Positions 1-8,614 of a stretch of DNA of 64,000 bases are shown here, piece after piece. A program made the translations under genes and the position numbers. The stretch comes from Myxococcales bacterium (GTDB lineage: Bacteria > Myxococcota_A > Bradymonadia > UBA7976 > UBA1532): positions 495,441 through 559,440 of the forward strand of contig JACKDN010000004.1 of NCBI GenBank assembly GCA_020633465.1, written 5' to 3'. The notes under the pieces are model-generated. The model saw only the letters and a list, made by a program, of their open reading frames with translations, made no database searches and was not told where the DNA came from. Positions within the stretch are counted from its first letter, which is position 1. Every line of letters starts with the position of its first letter.

Positions 1-67
1 CGGGCGCATCGTCGGCGGCGGCATCCGCTCGCTGCACGCCCAGGGCACCATCCGCAGCGAGAACTGA
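1..67 (+). CDS. C-terminal end of an unidentified protein (partial)
   Basis: Frame 2 of the plus strand is open from the window edge to a TGA at 65-67 and ends in GTIRSEN. Only about 21 residues are visible, so no family can be named. The stop lies 5 bases from the end of the convergent response-regulator gene at 73, which fits a real gene end. The codons are as G/C-rich at third positions as in neighbouring genes. Whether this is truly coding depends on sequence to the left of the window. Confidence 0.4.
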   Translation, partial: GRIVGGGIRSLHAQGTIRSEN

Positions 68-72
68 CCGCG

Positions 73-1389
73 TCAGCGCGCGAGCAGCGAACGCTTGCCG
101 CGGGCCATCGCCTCGCGCATCAGCTCGCCCAGCCGCGCGTCACCGAGGCTCCGCTCCAGCGCGCGCTCGGCGTCGGTGCGGGGCGGCACGGGCACCAGGG
201 GGGCCACCCCCAGCGAGGCCACCACGACGCGCCGCGCCAGGCGGCACACGGTGGTGAGGCCGTCACCGAGCGCCTGGCCCGGCGGCACGTCGGCGGCGTA
301 GCCCCGCGCCAGATCGCGATAGCGCTGCGGCAGCTTCCAGGCGGCCAGCAGCGCGTCGCCCACTTCGACGTGGGTGCCCCGCACCAGGCGCGCCACCTCG
401 GGCACCGGATCGGGCCCGAGCGTCGCGCCGAACAGCTGAATCGCGGCCTGGAACGCGCCGACCTCGCCGACCGCCATGAACAGCGCCATCGTGTGCGCCT
501 GGTCCGCGAAGGGCTCGCCGCGCTCCTCGGCGATCGCCTGCGCGAGCACCGCGGTGAGGAAGTGCACCAGCCACAGGACGCCGAGCTGCTGCTTCAGGCC
601 CGGGTGGTCGGCGTCGTAGGTCGAGCGCATGCACACGGTGACCGCGTTGGACAGGGCGCGCCGCGCGCCGACCCGCGCCAGCGCCTCTCGCGCCGAGCGC
701 GCGCCGCCGGCGCGGCCGCCGCCCATCTCGGCGAGGCGCATGATGGCCCGCGACAGCAGGGGGTCGGCCTCGATGAGGTCGAAGACGGCGTCGGTGTCGA
801 CGCGGGCGCCGTCGGACAGGGCCATCACCCGCCGCACCGTCCCGAGGGGCACGGGCAGCGTCAGCTCGCCGCCCTTGGCGCGGCGCACGATGCTCTGCTC
901 GCGCTCCGAGCGTTGCGCGCCGGGCCCCGGGTGGGGCGCCTCGGCGCCCGCCGCGCCGATGTCGACGGGCGGCAGGCTGCCCGGCGGCGCGCTGACGCCC
1001 GCGCCGCTCGGCCGCCCCAGCCGCGCCTCGACCCGCCGCAGCGCGTCGCGCAGGTCGACGCGATTGACCGGCTTCACGAGGAAGTCGACGGCGCCGTTGC
1101 GCAGCGCGGCCACCGCGTCGTCGAACTCGGGGTTGCCGCTGGCGTAGACGATGGGCAGCTCGAGGCCCATGGCGCGGACCGAGTCGACCAGCTCGTGGCC
1201 GTCGACGCCGGGCATCAGCACGTCGACCACCACCGCCATGGGCCGCAGCCCGGCCTCGAGCCGCGCCAGCGCCCCGGCGGCGTCGTAGAAGACCTCGACC
1301 GGATGCCCCAACACCTCGAGCTGCCGCGCCAACGCCTCGGCCGCCGCCGGCTCGTCGTCGACGACCAGGACGGTGCGGTCCCCCACCAT
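73..1389 (-). CDS. Response regulator with HDOD output domain
   Basis: A 438-residue protein begins at an ATG preceded by GGGGGAG. The open frame continues far upstream, but that part is antisense to the next gene and is not used. Residues 6-120 form a receiver domain: acidic pair D11-D12, phosphoacceptor D56 in VVVDVLMPG, S84 in VYASG and K107 in LVKP. After a Pro/Gly/Ala-rich linker, residues about 174-385 resemble an HDOD domain, a catalytically inactive relative of HD phosphohydrolases used in signalling. It is presumably phosphorylated by a histidine kinase not present here. It is transcribed divergently from the NtrC-like regulator at 1576, with a 186-bp shared intergenic region. The receiver is certain; HDOD is a fold-level judgement from hydrophobic pattern and size. 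Confidence 0.8.
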   Translation of the reverse strand: MVGDRTVLVVDDEPAAAEALARQLEVLGHPVEVFYDAAGALARLEAGLRPMAVVVDVLMPGVDGHELVDSVRAMGLELPIVYASGNPEFDDAVAALRNGAVDFLVKPVNRVDLRDALRRVEARLGRPSGAGVSAPPGSLPPVDIGAAGAEAPHPGPGAQRSEREQSIVRRAKGGELTLPVPLGTVRRVMALSDGARVDTDAVFDLIEADPLLSRAIMRLAEMGGGRAGGARSAREALARVGARRALSNAVTVCMRSTYDADHPGLKQQLGVLWLVHFLTAVLAQAIAEERGEPFADQAHTMALFMAVGEVGAFQAAIQLFGATLGPDPVPEVARLVRGTHVEVGDALLAAWKLPQRYRDLARGYAADVPPGQALGDGLTTVCRLARRVVVASLGVAPLVPVPPRTDAERALERSLGDARLGELMREAMARGKRSLLAR

Positions 1390-1575
1390 CGAACTCCCCC
1401 ACGCACGAGCCGCGATACGCTGCGCCGGCCCGAGAAGGGCGAGAGACCGCGCGCACGCCCACCGGGGGCAGACGATAGCAAACCGGGCGCGCCGGGCGGA
1501 AGCGCGCCGCCGCCCGCTCAACCTCTCGGCCCGACGATCCGTAGACCACCACATCGGAAGCCATCGGAGACGAAC

Positions 1576-2901
1576 ATGCCGGCCGCCCAGCCCCCTCAGC
1601 CCGCGCGTGTGCTCGTCGTCGACGACGACGAGCTGATCCTGCGGTCGTGCAAGTGGATCCTGCGGCAGCCCGACCTGGAAGTGGCCCTCTGCAGCGACGG
1701 CGCGCAAGCCCTCGAAGCGATGCGGCGACACACCTACGACGTCGTGCTGACCGATCTGACCATGCCGGGCATCGACGGCCACGCGCTGCTGAAGCGCATC
1801 AAGCGCGACTGGCCGACGGTCGAGGTGGTCATCATGACCGCCAACGGCTCGATCCCCAGCGCCGTCGAGGCCACGCGCGACGGCGCCCACGAGTACGTCC
1901 AGAAGCCCTTCAGCGTCGAGGCCCTGCAGGCGACGGTGCGCCAGGCGGCGCGGGTGAAGCGCCTGCGCGACGAGAACGACGCGCTGCGCCGGCAGCTGGC
2001 GGCCCACCGCGGCAACCCCGGGCTCGAGAGCCGCGCGCCGGCCATGCGGGCGGCCCTCGACCGCCTGCGCGCCGCGGTGCCGGTCGACGCCACGGTGCTG
2101 CTGCTGGGCGAGGTGGGCAGCGGCCGCGGCCACCTCGCCCGCGCCCTGCACGATCTGGGGCCGCGCGCCGGCCAGCCCTTCGTCGCCATCCCCTCGGCGG
2201 CGCTGGGCACCCCCGGCAACACGGTCGACGACGTCTTCGCGCGCGCCGCCGGCGGCACCCTCTTCCTGCGCGACGTCGAGCACGCCACGCCCGAGGCCCA
2301 GCGCGCGCTCGAGGATCGCTTGCGGGCCGCCGCCGCGAAGCCCCGGCCGTCGGTGCGCGTGGTCGCGTCCGGCCCCGAGGGCCTCGCCGAGCCGTCCGAG
2401 GCCGGGGGGCTCGGCGCCGACCTGCTGTACCTGCTGCGCGCCGTCGAGATCGAGGTCCCGCCCCTGCGCGCGCGCCGCGAGGACATCGCGCGCCTGGCCA
2501 CGACGATGCTGACCCACGCCGCCGAGCGCCTCGGCCGGCCCCCGCCCCGCCTGGCGCCCGAGACCCTCGACGCGCTGGCCGGCCACGGATGGCCCGACAA
2601 CCTGACCGAGCTCGAGAGCGCGATGGAGAGCGCGCTGCTCGCCTGCGACGGCGACGAGGTGCAGCCGGCGCACCTGCCCGACGTGGTGCGGCCGCGGCTG
2701 CGCCCCCCCGCCTCGAACGTGCTCGACGTCGAGCTGCCCTACAAGGACGCCATGGATCAGGTGATGGAGAGCCACGCCATCCAGTACCTGGGGACGGTGC
2801 TCGATCGCTGCGGCAGCATCGCGGCGGCGGCCCGCCACGCGGGCATGGATCGCGCGAACTTCAAGCGGCTGCTGAAGCGCTTCGACGTCCAGCGCGACTG
2901 A
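1576..2901 (+). CDS. NtrC-like response regulator with degenerate AAA+ domain
   Basis: A 441-residue protein with three parts. Residues 10-125 are a receiver (VVDDDE, phosphoacceptor D60 in VVLTDLTMPG, K110 in QKP). Residues about 148-375 are a sigma54-activator-type AAA+ module, with the arginine-containing motif PLRARREDI near 297-304. Residues 400-438 are a Fis-type helix-turn-helix (SIAAAARHAGMDRANFKRLL). The AAA+ part is clearly decayed: Walker A reads GEVGSGRG, with the catalytic Lys replaced by Arg184; the GAFTGA loop that contacts sigma54 is missing between residues 205 and 222; and the Walker B Asp-Glu pair is Arg232-Asp233. It should still dimerise and bind DNA but probably cannot remodel sigma54 holoenzyme. 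It is divergent from the HDOD regulator, and ATG 1576 gives the natural start of the receiver. Confidence 0.85.
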   Translation: MPAAQPPQPARVLVVDDDELILRSCKWILRQPDLEVALCSDGAQALEAMRRHTYDVVLTDLTMPGIDGHALLKRIKRDWPTVEVVIMTANGSIPSAVEATRDGAHEYVQKPFSVEALQATVRQAARVKRLRDENDALRRQLAAHRGNPGLESRAPAMRAALDRLRAAVPVDATVLLLGEVGSGRGHLARALHDLGPRAGQPFVAIPSAALGTPGNTVDDVFARAAGGTLFLRDVEHATPEAQRALEDRLRAAAAKPRPSVRVVASGPEGLAEPSEAGGLGADLLYLLRAVEIEVPPLRARREDIARLATTMLTHAAERLGRPPPRLAPETLDALAGHGWPDNLTELESAMESALLACDGDEVQPAHLPDVVRPRLRPPASNVLDVELPYKDAMDQVMESHAIQYLGTVLDRCGSIAAAARHAGMDRANFKRLLKRFDVQRD

Positions 2902-2949
2902 CCGCGCCGCGGGCCCACGCGCCGGCCTCGCCGCCGCGGGCCCGCTCGC

Positions 2950-2978
2950 TTGAAAATGCCCCCGCGCGGCCCTAACGT
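2950..2978 (+). promoter_or_regulatory. Possible sigma70-type promoter giving a leaderless mRNA
   Basis: TTGAAA at 2950-2955 and TAACGT at 2973-2978 are separated by 17 bp. A transcript would start within a few bases of the ATG at 2987, and no Shine-Dalgarno sequence precedes that ATG. The -10 match is weak (3 of 6), so this is tentative. Confidence 0.3.
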
Positions 2979-2986
2979 GCGCCGTC

Positions 2987-4675
2987 ATGCGCGCCCCCCT
3001 CCCGCCCCGAGCCCTGCCCGCCGGCCTGCTGCTGCTGGCGGCGCTCGGCTGCGCCGAGAAGGCCGATCCCGGGGCCAGCGGCGAGGGGCCCACCTGCCTG
3101 CTCGAGTGCAGCCCGGGCGAGCGCCGCTGCGATCCGCAGGGCGAGGCCCAGGTGTGCGCCGATTACGACGGCGACGGCTGCCCCGAGTGGGGCGAGCCGC
3201 TGGCCTGCGGGGCCGGCGCGGCCTGCGTCGACGGGCGTTGCGCCGCGGCCTGCGCGGCCTCGTGCGGCGAGGGCGAGGCGCTGTGCAGCGGCGGCGGCCT
3301 GCGCCGCTGTGTGACCGACAGCCAGGGCTGCCGGGTGCTGGGCGCGGTCGAGGACTGCGGGGACGGGCAGCGCTGCGACGACGGGGCGTGCGTGCCCCTC
3401 GACCAGGCCTGCACGGACGCCTGCGCGCGCACCGGCGCCGGCGAGTGCGCGGGCGACGGCTACCGGCGCTGCGGCCAGTACGACGACGATCCGTGCCTCG
3501 AGCTGGGCCCCACCGTGGACTGCGGCGACGGCGAGACCTGCCGCGAGGGCCAGTGCGTGGCCAGTTGCACCGACGCCTGCGCGGTGGGCGACGTGCGCTG
3601 CGACGAGGGCGGGGTGCAGTCGTGCGGCGACTTCGACGACGACGCCTGTCTCGAGTTCGGCCCCACCCGGCGCTGCGGCGATCTCGAGCGCTGCGACGAC
3701 GGCGTCTGCGTCCCCGAGGCGCGCGTCTGCACGCACAGCTGCCCGGCCGAGAACGAGACGGTGTGCGACGGCGACGCCCTGCGCCAGTGCGGCAACTACG
3801 ACGACGACAACTGCCTCGAGCTGTCGCCGGGCGTCGACTGCGGCCCGCGATCGGCCTGCCGCAGCGGCGCGTGCGAGCAGGTGTGCGAGGACGCCTGCGT
3901 CGCGGCGACCCTGCGCTGCGGCGGGGACGGCGTCGAGGTGTGCCAGCGGGGGCCGGGCCCCTGCCTGGCCTGGGCGCCCTACGCCGCCTGCGCGGACGAC
4001 GAGCGGTGCTTCCGCGGCCAGTGCGTGCCCGAGGAGGATCCCTGCGAGAGCGTCTGTGACGTGGGCGCCGAGCGCTGCGTCGAGCAGGGCCGGCAGCGCT
4101 GCGTCAGCACCTTCGACGGCTGCTTCGGCTGGGCCGATCCCGAGCCCTGCCCGACGGACACGCGGTGCACGGACGGCGCGTGCGCGCCCGTCGAGCGGCC
4201 GGCGGTGGTGATCAACGAGGTCTTCTACGATGGCCTGCGCGGCGACGGGCCCCAGGTGTTCGTCGAGCTGGCCGGGCCGCGCGGCCAGCCGCTCGAGGGC
4301 TGGCGGTTGGTGGGGGTCAACGGCGCCAACGGCATGCCCTACGGTGAGATCCCGCTGGCCGGCGCCATCCAGGCCGACGGGCTCTTCGTGGTCACCCGGC
4401 CGGACGCCGAGGCCGCGCTGGCGGCCGAGGCGGACCTGATGCACCCCAACGCCGATCTGCAGAACGGCCCGGACAGCGTCCAGCTGCTCGACGGCGAGAC
4501 CGTGGTCGACGCGGTCGCCTACGGCGCGTTCGAGCGGGCCGACTTCGCCGCCGGTGAGGGTGCGCCGGCCCCCGACGTCAGCGAGGGCGAGTCGCTCAGC
4601 CGCGACAACATGCACCGCGACTCGGACGACAACGCGACGGACTTCCGCGCGGGCGAACCTACCCCGGGGCGCTGA
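2987..4675 (+). CDS. Cys-rich lipoprotein with C-terminal lamin-tail domain
   Basis: A 562-residue predicted lipoprotein. The signal peptide ends in LAALGC, so Cys22 is the likely lipidated residue. Residues about 35-400 hold eight or so Cys-rich repeats of about 45 residues, with the recurring pattern C-x-DG-x-C and acidic runs such as YDDDPCLE. Residues about 404-540 begin VVINEVFYDG and include GWRLVGVNG and DAVAYG, the pattern of a lamin-tail domain (an Ig-like beta sandwich found in secreted bacterial proteins). It is likely anchored in the outer membrane and exposed; no enzymatic motif is visible. The 3' end overlaps the convergent selA gene by 17 bases. No ribosome binding site precedes the ATG; see the possible promoter just upstream. 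Confidence 0.75.
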   Translation: MRAPLPPRALPAGLLLLAALGCAEKADPGASGEGPTCLLECSPGERRCDPQGEAQVCADYDGDGCPEWGEPLACGAGAACVDGRCAAACAASCGEGEALCSGGGLRRCVTDSQGCRVLGAVEDCGDGQRCDDGACVPLDQACTDACARTGAGECAGDGYRRCGQYDDDPCLELGPTVDCGDGETCREGQCVASCTDACAVGDVRCDEGGVQSCGDFDDDACLEFGPTRRCGDLERCDDGVCVPEARVCTHSCPAENETVCDGDALRQCGNYDDDNCLELSPGVDCGPRSACRSGACEQVCEDACVAATLRCGGDGVEVCQRGPGPCLAWAPYAACADDERCFRGQCVPEEDPCESVCDVGAERCVEQGRQRCVSTFDGCFGWADPEPCPTDTRCTDGACAPVERPAVVINEVFYDGLRGDGPQVFVELAGPRGQPLEGWRLVGVNGANGMPYGEIPLAGAIQADGLFVVTRPDAEAALAAEADLMHPNADLQNGPDSVQLLDGETVVDAVAYGAFERADFAAGEGAPAPDVSEGESLSRDNMHRDSDDNATDFRAGEPTPGR

Positions 4676-5978
4676 TCGACCGCGCGGCCGTGCGCACCGC
4701 GGCGACCAGCGCCTCGCCCTGGCCCAGCGGGGCCACCGTGCGCGCGTCGAGCAGCAGACGATCCTGCCGGACGCGCCCGACGACCGGTGGATCGCCGGCC
4801 AGCAGCGCCGCGCGCAGGGGCTCGGGCGCCGGGCTCGCGATGGCCAGCGCCCACGACGGCCAGGTGCGGCCGGGCAGCGAGCCGCCGCCCACCGCGCCCT
4901 CGACGGCCACGACCTCGGCGTCGCACACGTCGGCCAGCGCGCGGCGCCAGGCCTCGACCTCGGCCCGCAGCCCGTCGAGATCCGCCGCCTCCATCGCCCG
5001 CACCGGCACCGCCTCGTCCCGCAGCCACGCGTCGAGGGTGGCCCGCAGCGCGGCCAGCACCACCTTGTCCGGGCGCAGCGCCCGGCGCAGCGGGTGGCGC
5101 CTCAGCCGCTCGACCAGGTCGGCGCGGCCCAGCACGATGCCCGCCTGCGGCCCGCCCAGCAGCTTGTCTCCGCTGATGCACACCAGCGCCGCGCCGGCGT
5201 CGAGCGCCTCGCGCACGGACGGCTCGCCGTCGCGCGGCGCCAGCGCGCCCGAGCCGAGATCGACCAGCAGGGGGACGGCCAGGCCGGCCAGCTCGGCGTA
5301 GCTGGGCTGGCTCACGAAGCCGATCTGCCGGAAGTTCGAGTGGTGCACGCGCAGCGTGGCGACCGCGTCGGCGTCCGCCACCGCGGACGCGAAGTCGCGC
5401 AGGTGGGTGCGGTTGGTGGTGCCCACCTCGACCAGCGCGGCGCCCGAAGCGCGCATCACGTCGGGCACGCGGAAGCCCCCGCCGATCTCGACCAGCTCGC
5501 CCCGGCTGACCGCCACGCGCCGACCGGCGGCCAGGGCGGTGAGCATCAGCAGGGTGGCCGCCGCGCAGTTGTTGACGACCAGGGCGTCGGCGCAACCGGT
5601 CAGCGCCCGCAGGCGGTCGACCACGTCGGCGGCCCGCGCGCCGCGCCGCCCGGTGGCCAGATCCAGCTCGACGCTGGCGTAGCCGCGCGCCACCTCGGCG
5701 GCCGCCGCGATGGCCCCGGCGCTCCACGGCGCCCGCCCCAGGTTCGTGTGCAGCAGCACGCCGGTGGCGTTGATCACCGGGCGCAGCGTGGGCCGCAGCC
5801 GGGCGTCCACGCGCGCCTCGATCACCTCGACGGGCGGCACGGCGCCGCGCCGGGCCTCGGCCAGCGCCGCCCGCGCCACCGCGACCACGCGCGCGTGCCC
5901 GTAGCGCGCGACGCGGTCGGCGGTCAGGAAGTGGTCGACGGCCGGCAGGGCCGCCCGGGGATCACGGGGCGCGCTCAT
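4659..5978 (-). CDS. selA: L-seryl-tRNA(Sec) selenium transferase
   Basis: SelA is a cytosolic PLP enzyme that converts seryl-tRNA(Sec) to selenocysteinyl-tRNA(Sec) using selenophosphate. The 439-residue product has the expected family layout: an N-terminal domain ending in INATGVLLHTNLGRAP (residues 69-84), then the PLP fold with VVNNCAAATLLML (134-146) and the PLP lysine K272 in ISGDKLLGGPQAG. Its length is close to the usual 450-470. It is the second gene of a selB-selA operon: its start lies inside the last codons of selB (17-base overlap), indicating translational coupling. The 3' end overlaps the convergent lipoprotein gene. No selC tRNA gene and no selenoprotein gene were seen in the window. 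Confidence 0.95.
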   Translation of the reverse strand: MSAPRDPRAALPAVDHFLTADRVARYGHARVVAVARAALAEARRGAVPPVEVIEARVDARLRPTLRPVINATGVLLHTNLGRAPWSAGAIAAAAEVARGYASVELDLATGRRGARAADVVDRLRALTGCADALVVNNCAAATLLMLTALAAGRRVAVSRGELVEIGGGFRVPDVMRASGAALVEVGTTNRTHLRDFASAVADADAVATLRVHHSNFRQIGFVSQPSYAELAGLAVPLLVDLGSGALAPRDGEPSVREALDAGAALVCISGDKLLGGPQAGIVLGRADLVERLRRHPLRRALRPDKVVLAALRATLDAWLRDEAVPVRAMEAADLDGLRAEVEAWRRALADVCDAEVVAVEGAVGGGSLPGRTWPSWALAIASPAPEPLRAALLAGDPPVVGRVRQDRLLLDARTVAPLGQGEALVAAVRTAARSISAPG

Positions 5979-7814
5979 CGGCCTCCTCGGCGTACTGCCG
6001 GGCGCGGCTGCCGGCCACGCGCACGTCGCCCTCGCGGCGCGTGGCGCCGCAGGCGTCCAGCCAGGTGAAGACGGGGATGGCGTGGCGCCGGGTGAGCCCC
6101 GCCACGGCCTTCAGCCAGCCCACCGACAGCGGCCCGGCGAGGGCGGCCCGGGCGGCGCGCGCCCGCAGCGCCAGCGCCTCGCGACCCGGCAGCAGGAAGT
6201 CACCGGCGCGCACGACGCGGCCGCGGCGCTCGAGATCCTCGAGCACCGCCTGGATGCGGGCGTCGTCGGCGGGGAAGCGCGCGAAGATCTCGGCGCGCGT
6301 GGGACCGGCCAGGCCCCCCTGCCCGACGGCGCGCAGCACCTTGCGCGCCAGCCGCTGGTCGACCTCGGCCAGGCCGGCGCGGTGCTCGGGCAGGCGCAGG
6401 AAGGCCCCCTCGCGCACCAGCGCGCCGGCCTCGACGGCGCGGGCGCGGACGACGCGCTCGAGCTCGGCGTGGCCGACGGTGTCGAGCGGCAGGCCCGGAT
6501 CGTGGGGCCGCGCGGCGTGCCACGCGCGCACCTGGTCGAGCAGATCCGCCTCGGCGCGCGCCAGCACCGCGGGCGCGAACCGGCGCGGACCGTCGGGCAG
6601 GTCGACGCCCAGGCGGCGCCGCAGCGCGTCGGGGTGGCGCCGCGGACGCCCGCCTCGGCGACGGCCAGCTCGACCGCCGCCGGCCTGTCGGCCGCCGCCA
6701 GCGCAGCGCGGCCGGGCCCCTTCCGCTTCCGGGGCGGCGCGGCGTCCAGCAGGCGCCCGCCGCCGACGACGGCGCCGTGGCGCGCGTCGGGCTCGCCCCG
6801 CAGGACGAAGCGCGCGCCCGCCGGCAGGGGCGCCGGGCGGTCGAGCCGGACGCGCGCCGTGCCGACGCCGCCCGGCCTGAGCACGTCGTCCATGCGGACG
6901 TCCGCCAGGGCGCGCACGGCGCCGACGTGCAGCGCGAGGCCCCAGCGCGCGCGCCGCGGCGGCGGTCCCAGGTGGGGCAGCCAGCGCACCTCGGCGTCGA
7001 AGACGCGCCCGACGTGCACGCTGCCCGGCGCGCACAGCGCCGCGCCCCGCTCGACCAGGCGGCGGTCGCAGGCGAGGTTCACCGCCACGCGCAGGCCCGC
7101 GTCGGCCGCGTCGACCGGCCGGCCGTGCGACTGCAACCCCTTGATCCGCAAAGTGTCTCGGGCGCGCAGCCCGGGCGGGCGCGGCACCAGATCGACCTGC
7201 TCGCCGACGCGGAGCCGGCCGCGCACCAGCGAGCCGGTGACCACGGTGCCGAAGCCCTCGACCGAGAAGGCGCGATCGATGGGCAGCAGGGCCGGCGCCC
7301 GCAGGTCGCGGGGCGGCAGCGCGTCGGCCACGCGGGCCACGGCCGCGGCCAGGGCGTCCAGCCCGGCGCCGGTGGGCGCGGCGACCGGGACGATCTCGGC
7401 GTCCGCGAAGGCGGTGCCGCGCAGGTCGGCGCGGACGGCCGCCGCCGCGGCCTCCAGATCGTCGACGCGGTCGCCGAAGGTCAGCGCCACGACCCCGCGC
7501 TCGACGCCCAGCACCTGGCAGGCCGCCAGGTGCTCGCGCGTCTGCGGCATCACCCCCGCCTCGGCCGAGACGACCAGCAGCACCGCGTCCAGGCCGGCGG
7601 CGCCGACCAGCATCGTGCGCACCAGGCGCTCGTGCCCCGGGACGTCGACCACCGACAGCGCGCGGCCGTCGGGCAGCACCCAGCGCGCGAAGCCCAGCTC
7701 GATGGTGATGCCGCGCCGCCTCTCCTCGTCGAGCCGGTCGCAGTCCACGCCGGTCAGCGCCCGCACCAGCGTGGTCTTGCCGTGGTCGACGTGGCCGGCG
7801 GTGCCCCAGAGCAT
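5962..7814 (-). CDS. selB: Selenocysteine-specific elongation factor, broken by a one-base frameshift
   Basis: SelB is a GTPase that delivers selenocysteinyl-tRNA to UGA codons. The N-terminal frame shows G1 GHVDHGKT (residues 7-14), switch II DVPGH (57-61) and EF-Tu-like domains. Near 6635-6641 the frame changes. Before that point the protein reads to about residue 390 in one frame. After it, the rest of the winged-helix C-terminus (VDLPDGPRRF to the end at 5962) continues in another. Adding one base (for example turning a GCC-ACC junction into GCC-CAC) restores a 617-residue protein, the length of E. coli SelB. It may be a sequencing error or a real mutation. The G4 motif is also odd: TFGD (about residues 112-115) instead of the usual T/N-K-x-D. 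selA follows with an overlap. Confidence 0.88.
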
Positions 7815-7868
7815 GCGGGCACTCTCCCAGAGGGTCGAGGCCGACGCAACGTCACCGGGCGCCGGCGA

Positions 7869-8459
7869 TCAGAACGCGAAGGTGCCCGCCACGCTGATCG
7901 GCATCAGGTACCGGGCGTCGCCGCCCGCGTCGTCGGGCACCTCGAAGAAGGGCAGGTCGGCGCGCACCGACAGGGTGAGGCGACTGGAGTCGGTGCGGAA
8001 GGCGGCGAAGCCCACCTCGGCGAAGCCCCCGAGGCCGGCGGCGCCGCCGCGGAAGTAGGTGTTCTCGCCCATGTCGTCGTACTGGATGTCGGCGTAGACG
8101 AGGCCGGCGCCGAGGAAGGGCGTGAAGTCGCCCGCCCAGGGGAACCAGCGGCTGCCGAGCGAGAAGCCCAGGTACTGGAAGGCCGAGCCGTCGGCGTCCT
8201 CGCCGCCGATCGCCACGCGCACGTCGCCGCCGATGGCCGCGTGGGGGGTCTCGTAGTACAGCTGCGCCAGGCCGCCGCCCAAGAGGCCGGTCTGGCTGCC
8301 GTTGAGGCTGGCGCCGAGGACGCCGGCGCCGATGTAGACGCCCGACTCGACGGCGTCGGCGGCGTGGGCGGTGGCTTGGGGGTCGGCGTGGGCGACGCCG
8401 GCGATGGACAGGAGCAGGCAGGCAGCGAGCGGTGTGAACCGCGGCGAGAAGGTGGGCAT
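7869..8459 (-). CDS. Outer-membrane beta-barrel protein
   Basis: A 196-residue protein with a Sec signal peptide (hydrophobic core LAACLLLSIAG, likely cleavage after about residue 25, AHA). It continues with alternating amphipathic strands such as GVYIGAGVLGASL, RGGAAGLGGFAEVGF and LTLSVRADLPFF. It ends with Phe (AGTFAF), typical of BAM-assembled barrels. The size fits an eight-stranded OmpA/OmpW-like barrel. No function can be assigned beyond location. The start is the ATG of the signal peptide. It lies 54 bp upstream of selB on the same strand and could be co-transcribed with it, though nothing links the functions. Confidence 0.65.
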   Translation of the reverse strand: MPTFSPRFTPLAACLLLSIAGVAHADPQATAHAADAVESGVYIGAGVLGASLNGSQTGLLGGGLAQLYYETPHAAIGGDVRVAIGGEDADGSAFQYLGFSLGSRWFPWAGDFTPFLGAGLVYADIQYDDMGENTYFRGGAAGLGGFAEVGFAAFRTDSSRLTLSVRADLPFFEVPDDAGGDARYLMPISVAGTFAF

Positions 8460-8535
8460 GGTGGCCTCCGAAAGCGTATTCGGCGACCAGACGGGGCAAT
8501 CGGTGTGCCATTCGATGCGCCACGCAACGACGCGG

Positions 8536-8580
8536 CCGTGACCGCGCGGCGCCGCCTGCGCCGTGAACCCGCGGTCACGG
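8536..8580. terminator. Perfect 11-bp inverted repeat between two minus-strand genes
   Basis: CCGTGACCGCG at 8536-8546 pairs perfectly with CGCGGTCACGG at 8570-8580 across a 23-base loop. It lies between the stop of the P1 peptidase gene (8615) and the start of the beta-barrel gene (8459). No T-run follows, so it could be a terminator for the first gene or an operator for the second. Confidence 0.4.
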
Positions 8581-8614
8581 TGCCGTCAACGCGGCGAGGC
8601 GTGCAGGATTCCGG

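Noticed and set aside
1390..3093. Upstream extension of the HDOD regulator frame
   Set aside because: It is antisense to the NtrC-like gene, has no recognisable domain and lies upstream of a good ATG with a ribosome binding site.
4659..7868. Search for a selC tRNA gene or SECIS element near selA/selB
   Set aside because: No cloverleaf with the long extra arm or CCA end was recognised by eye in the flanks.
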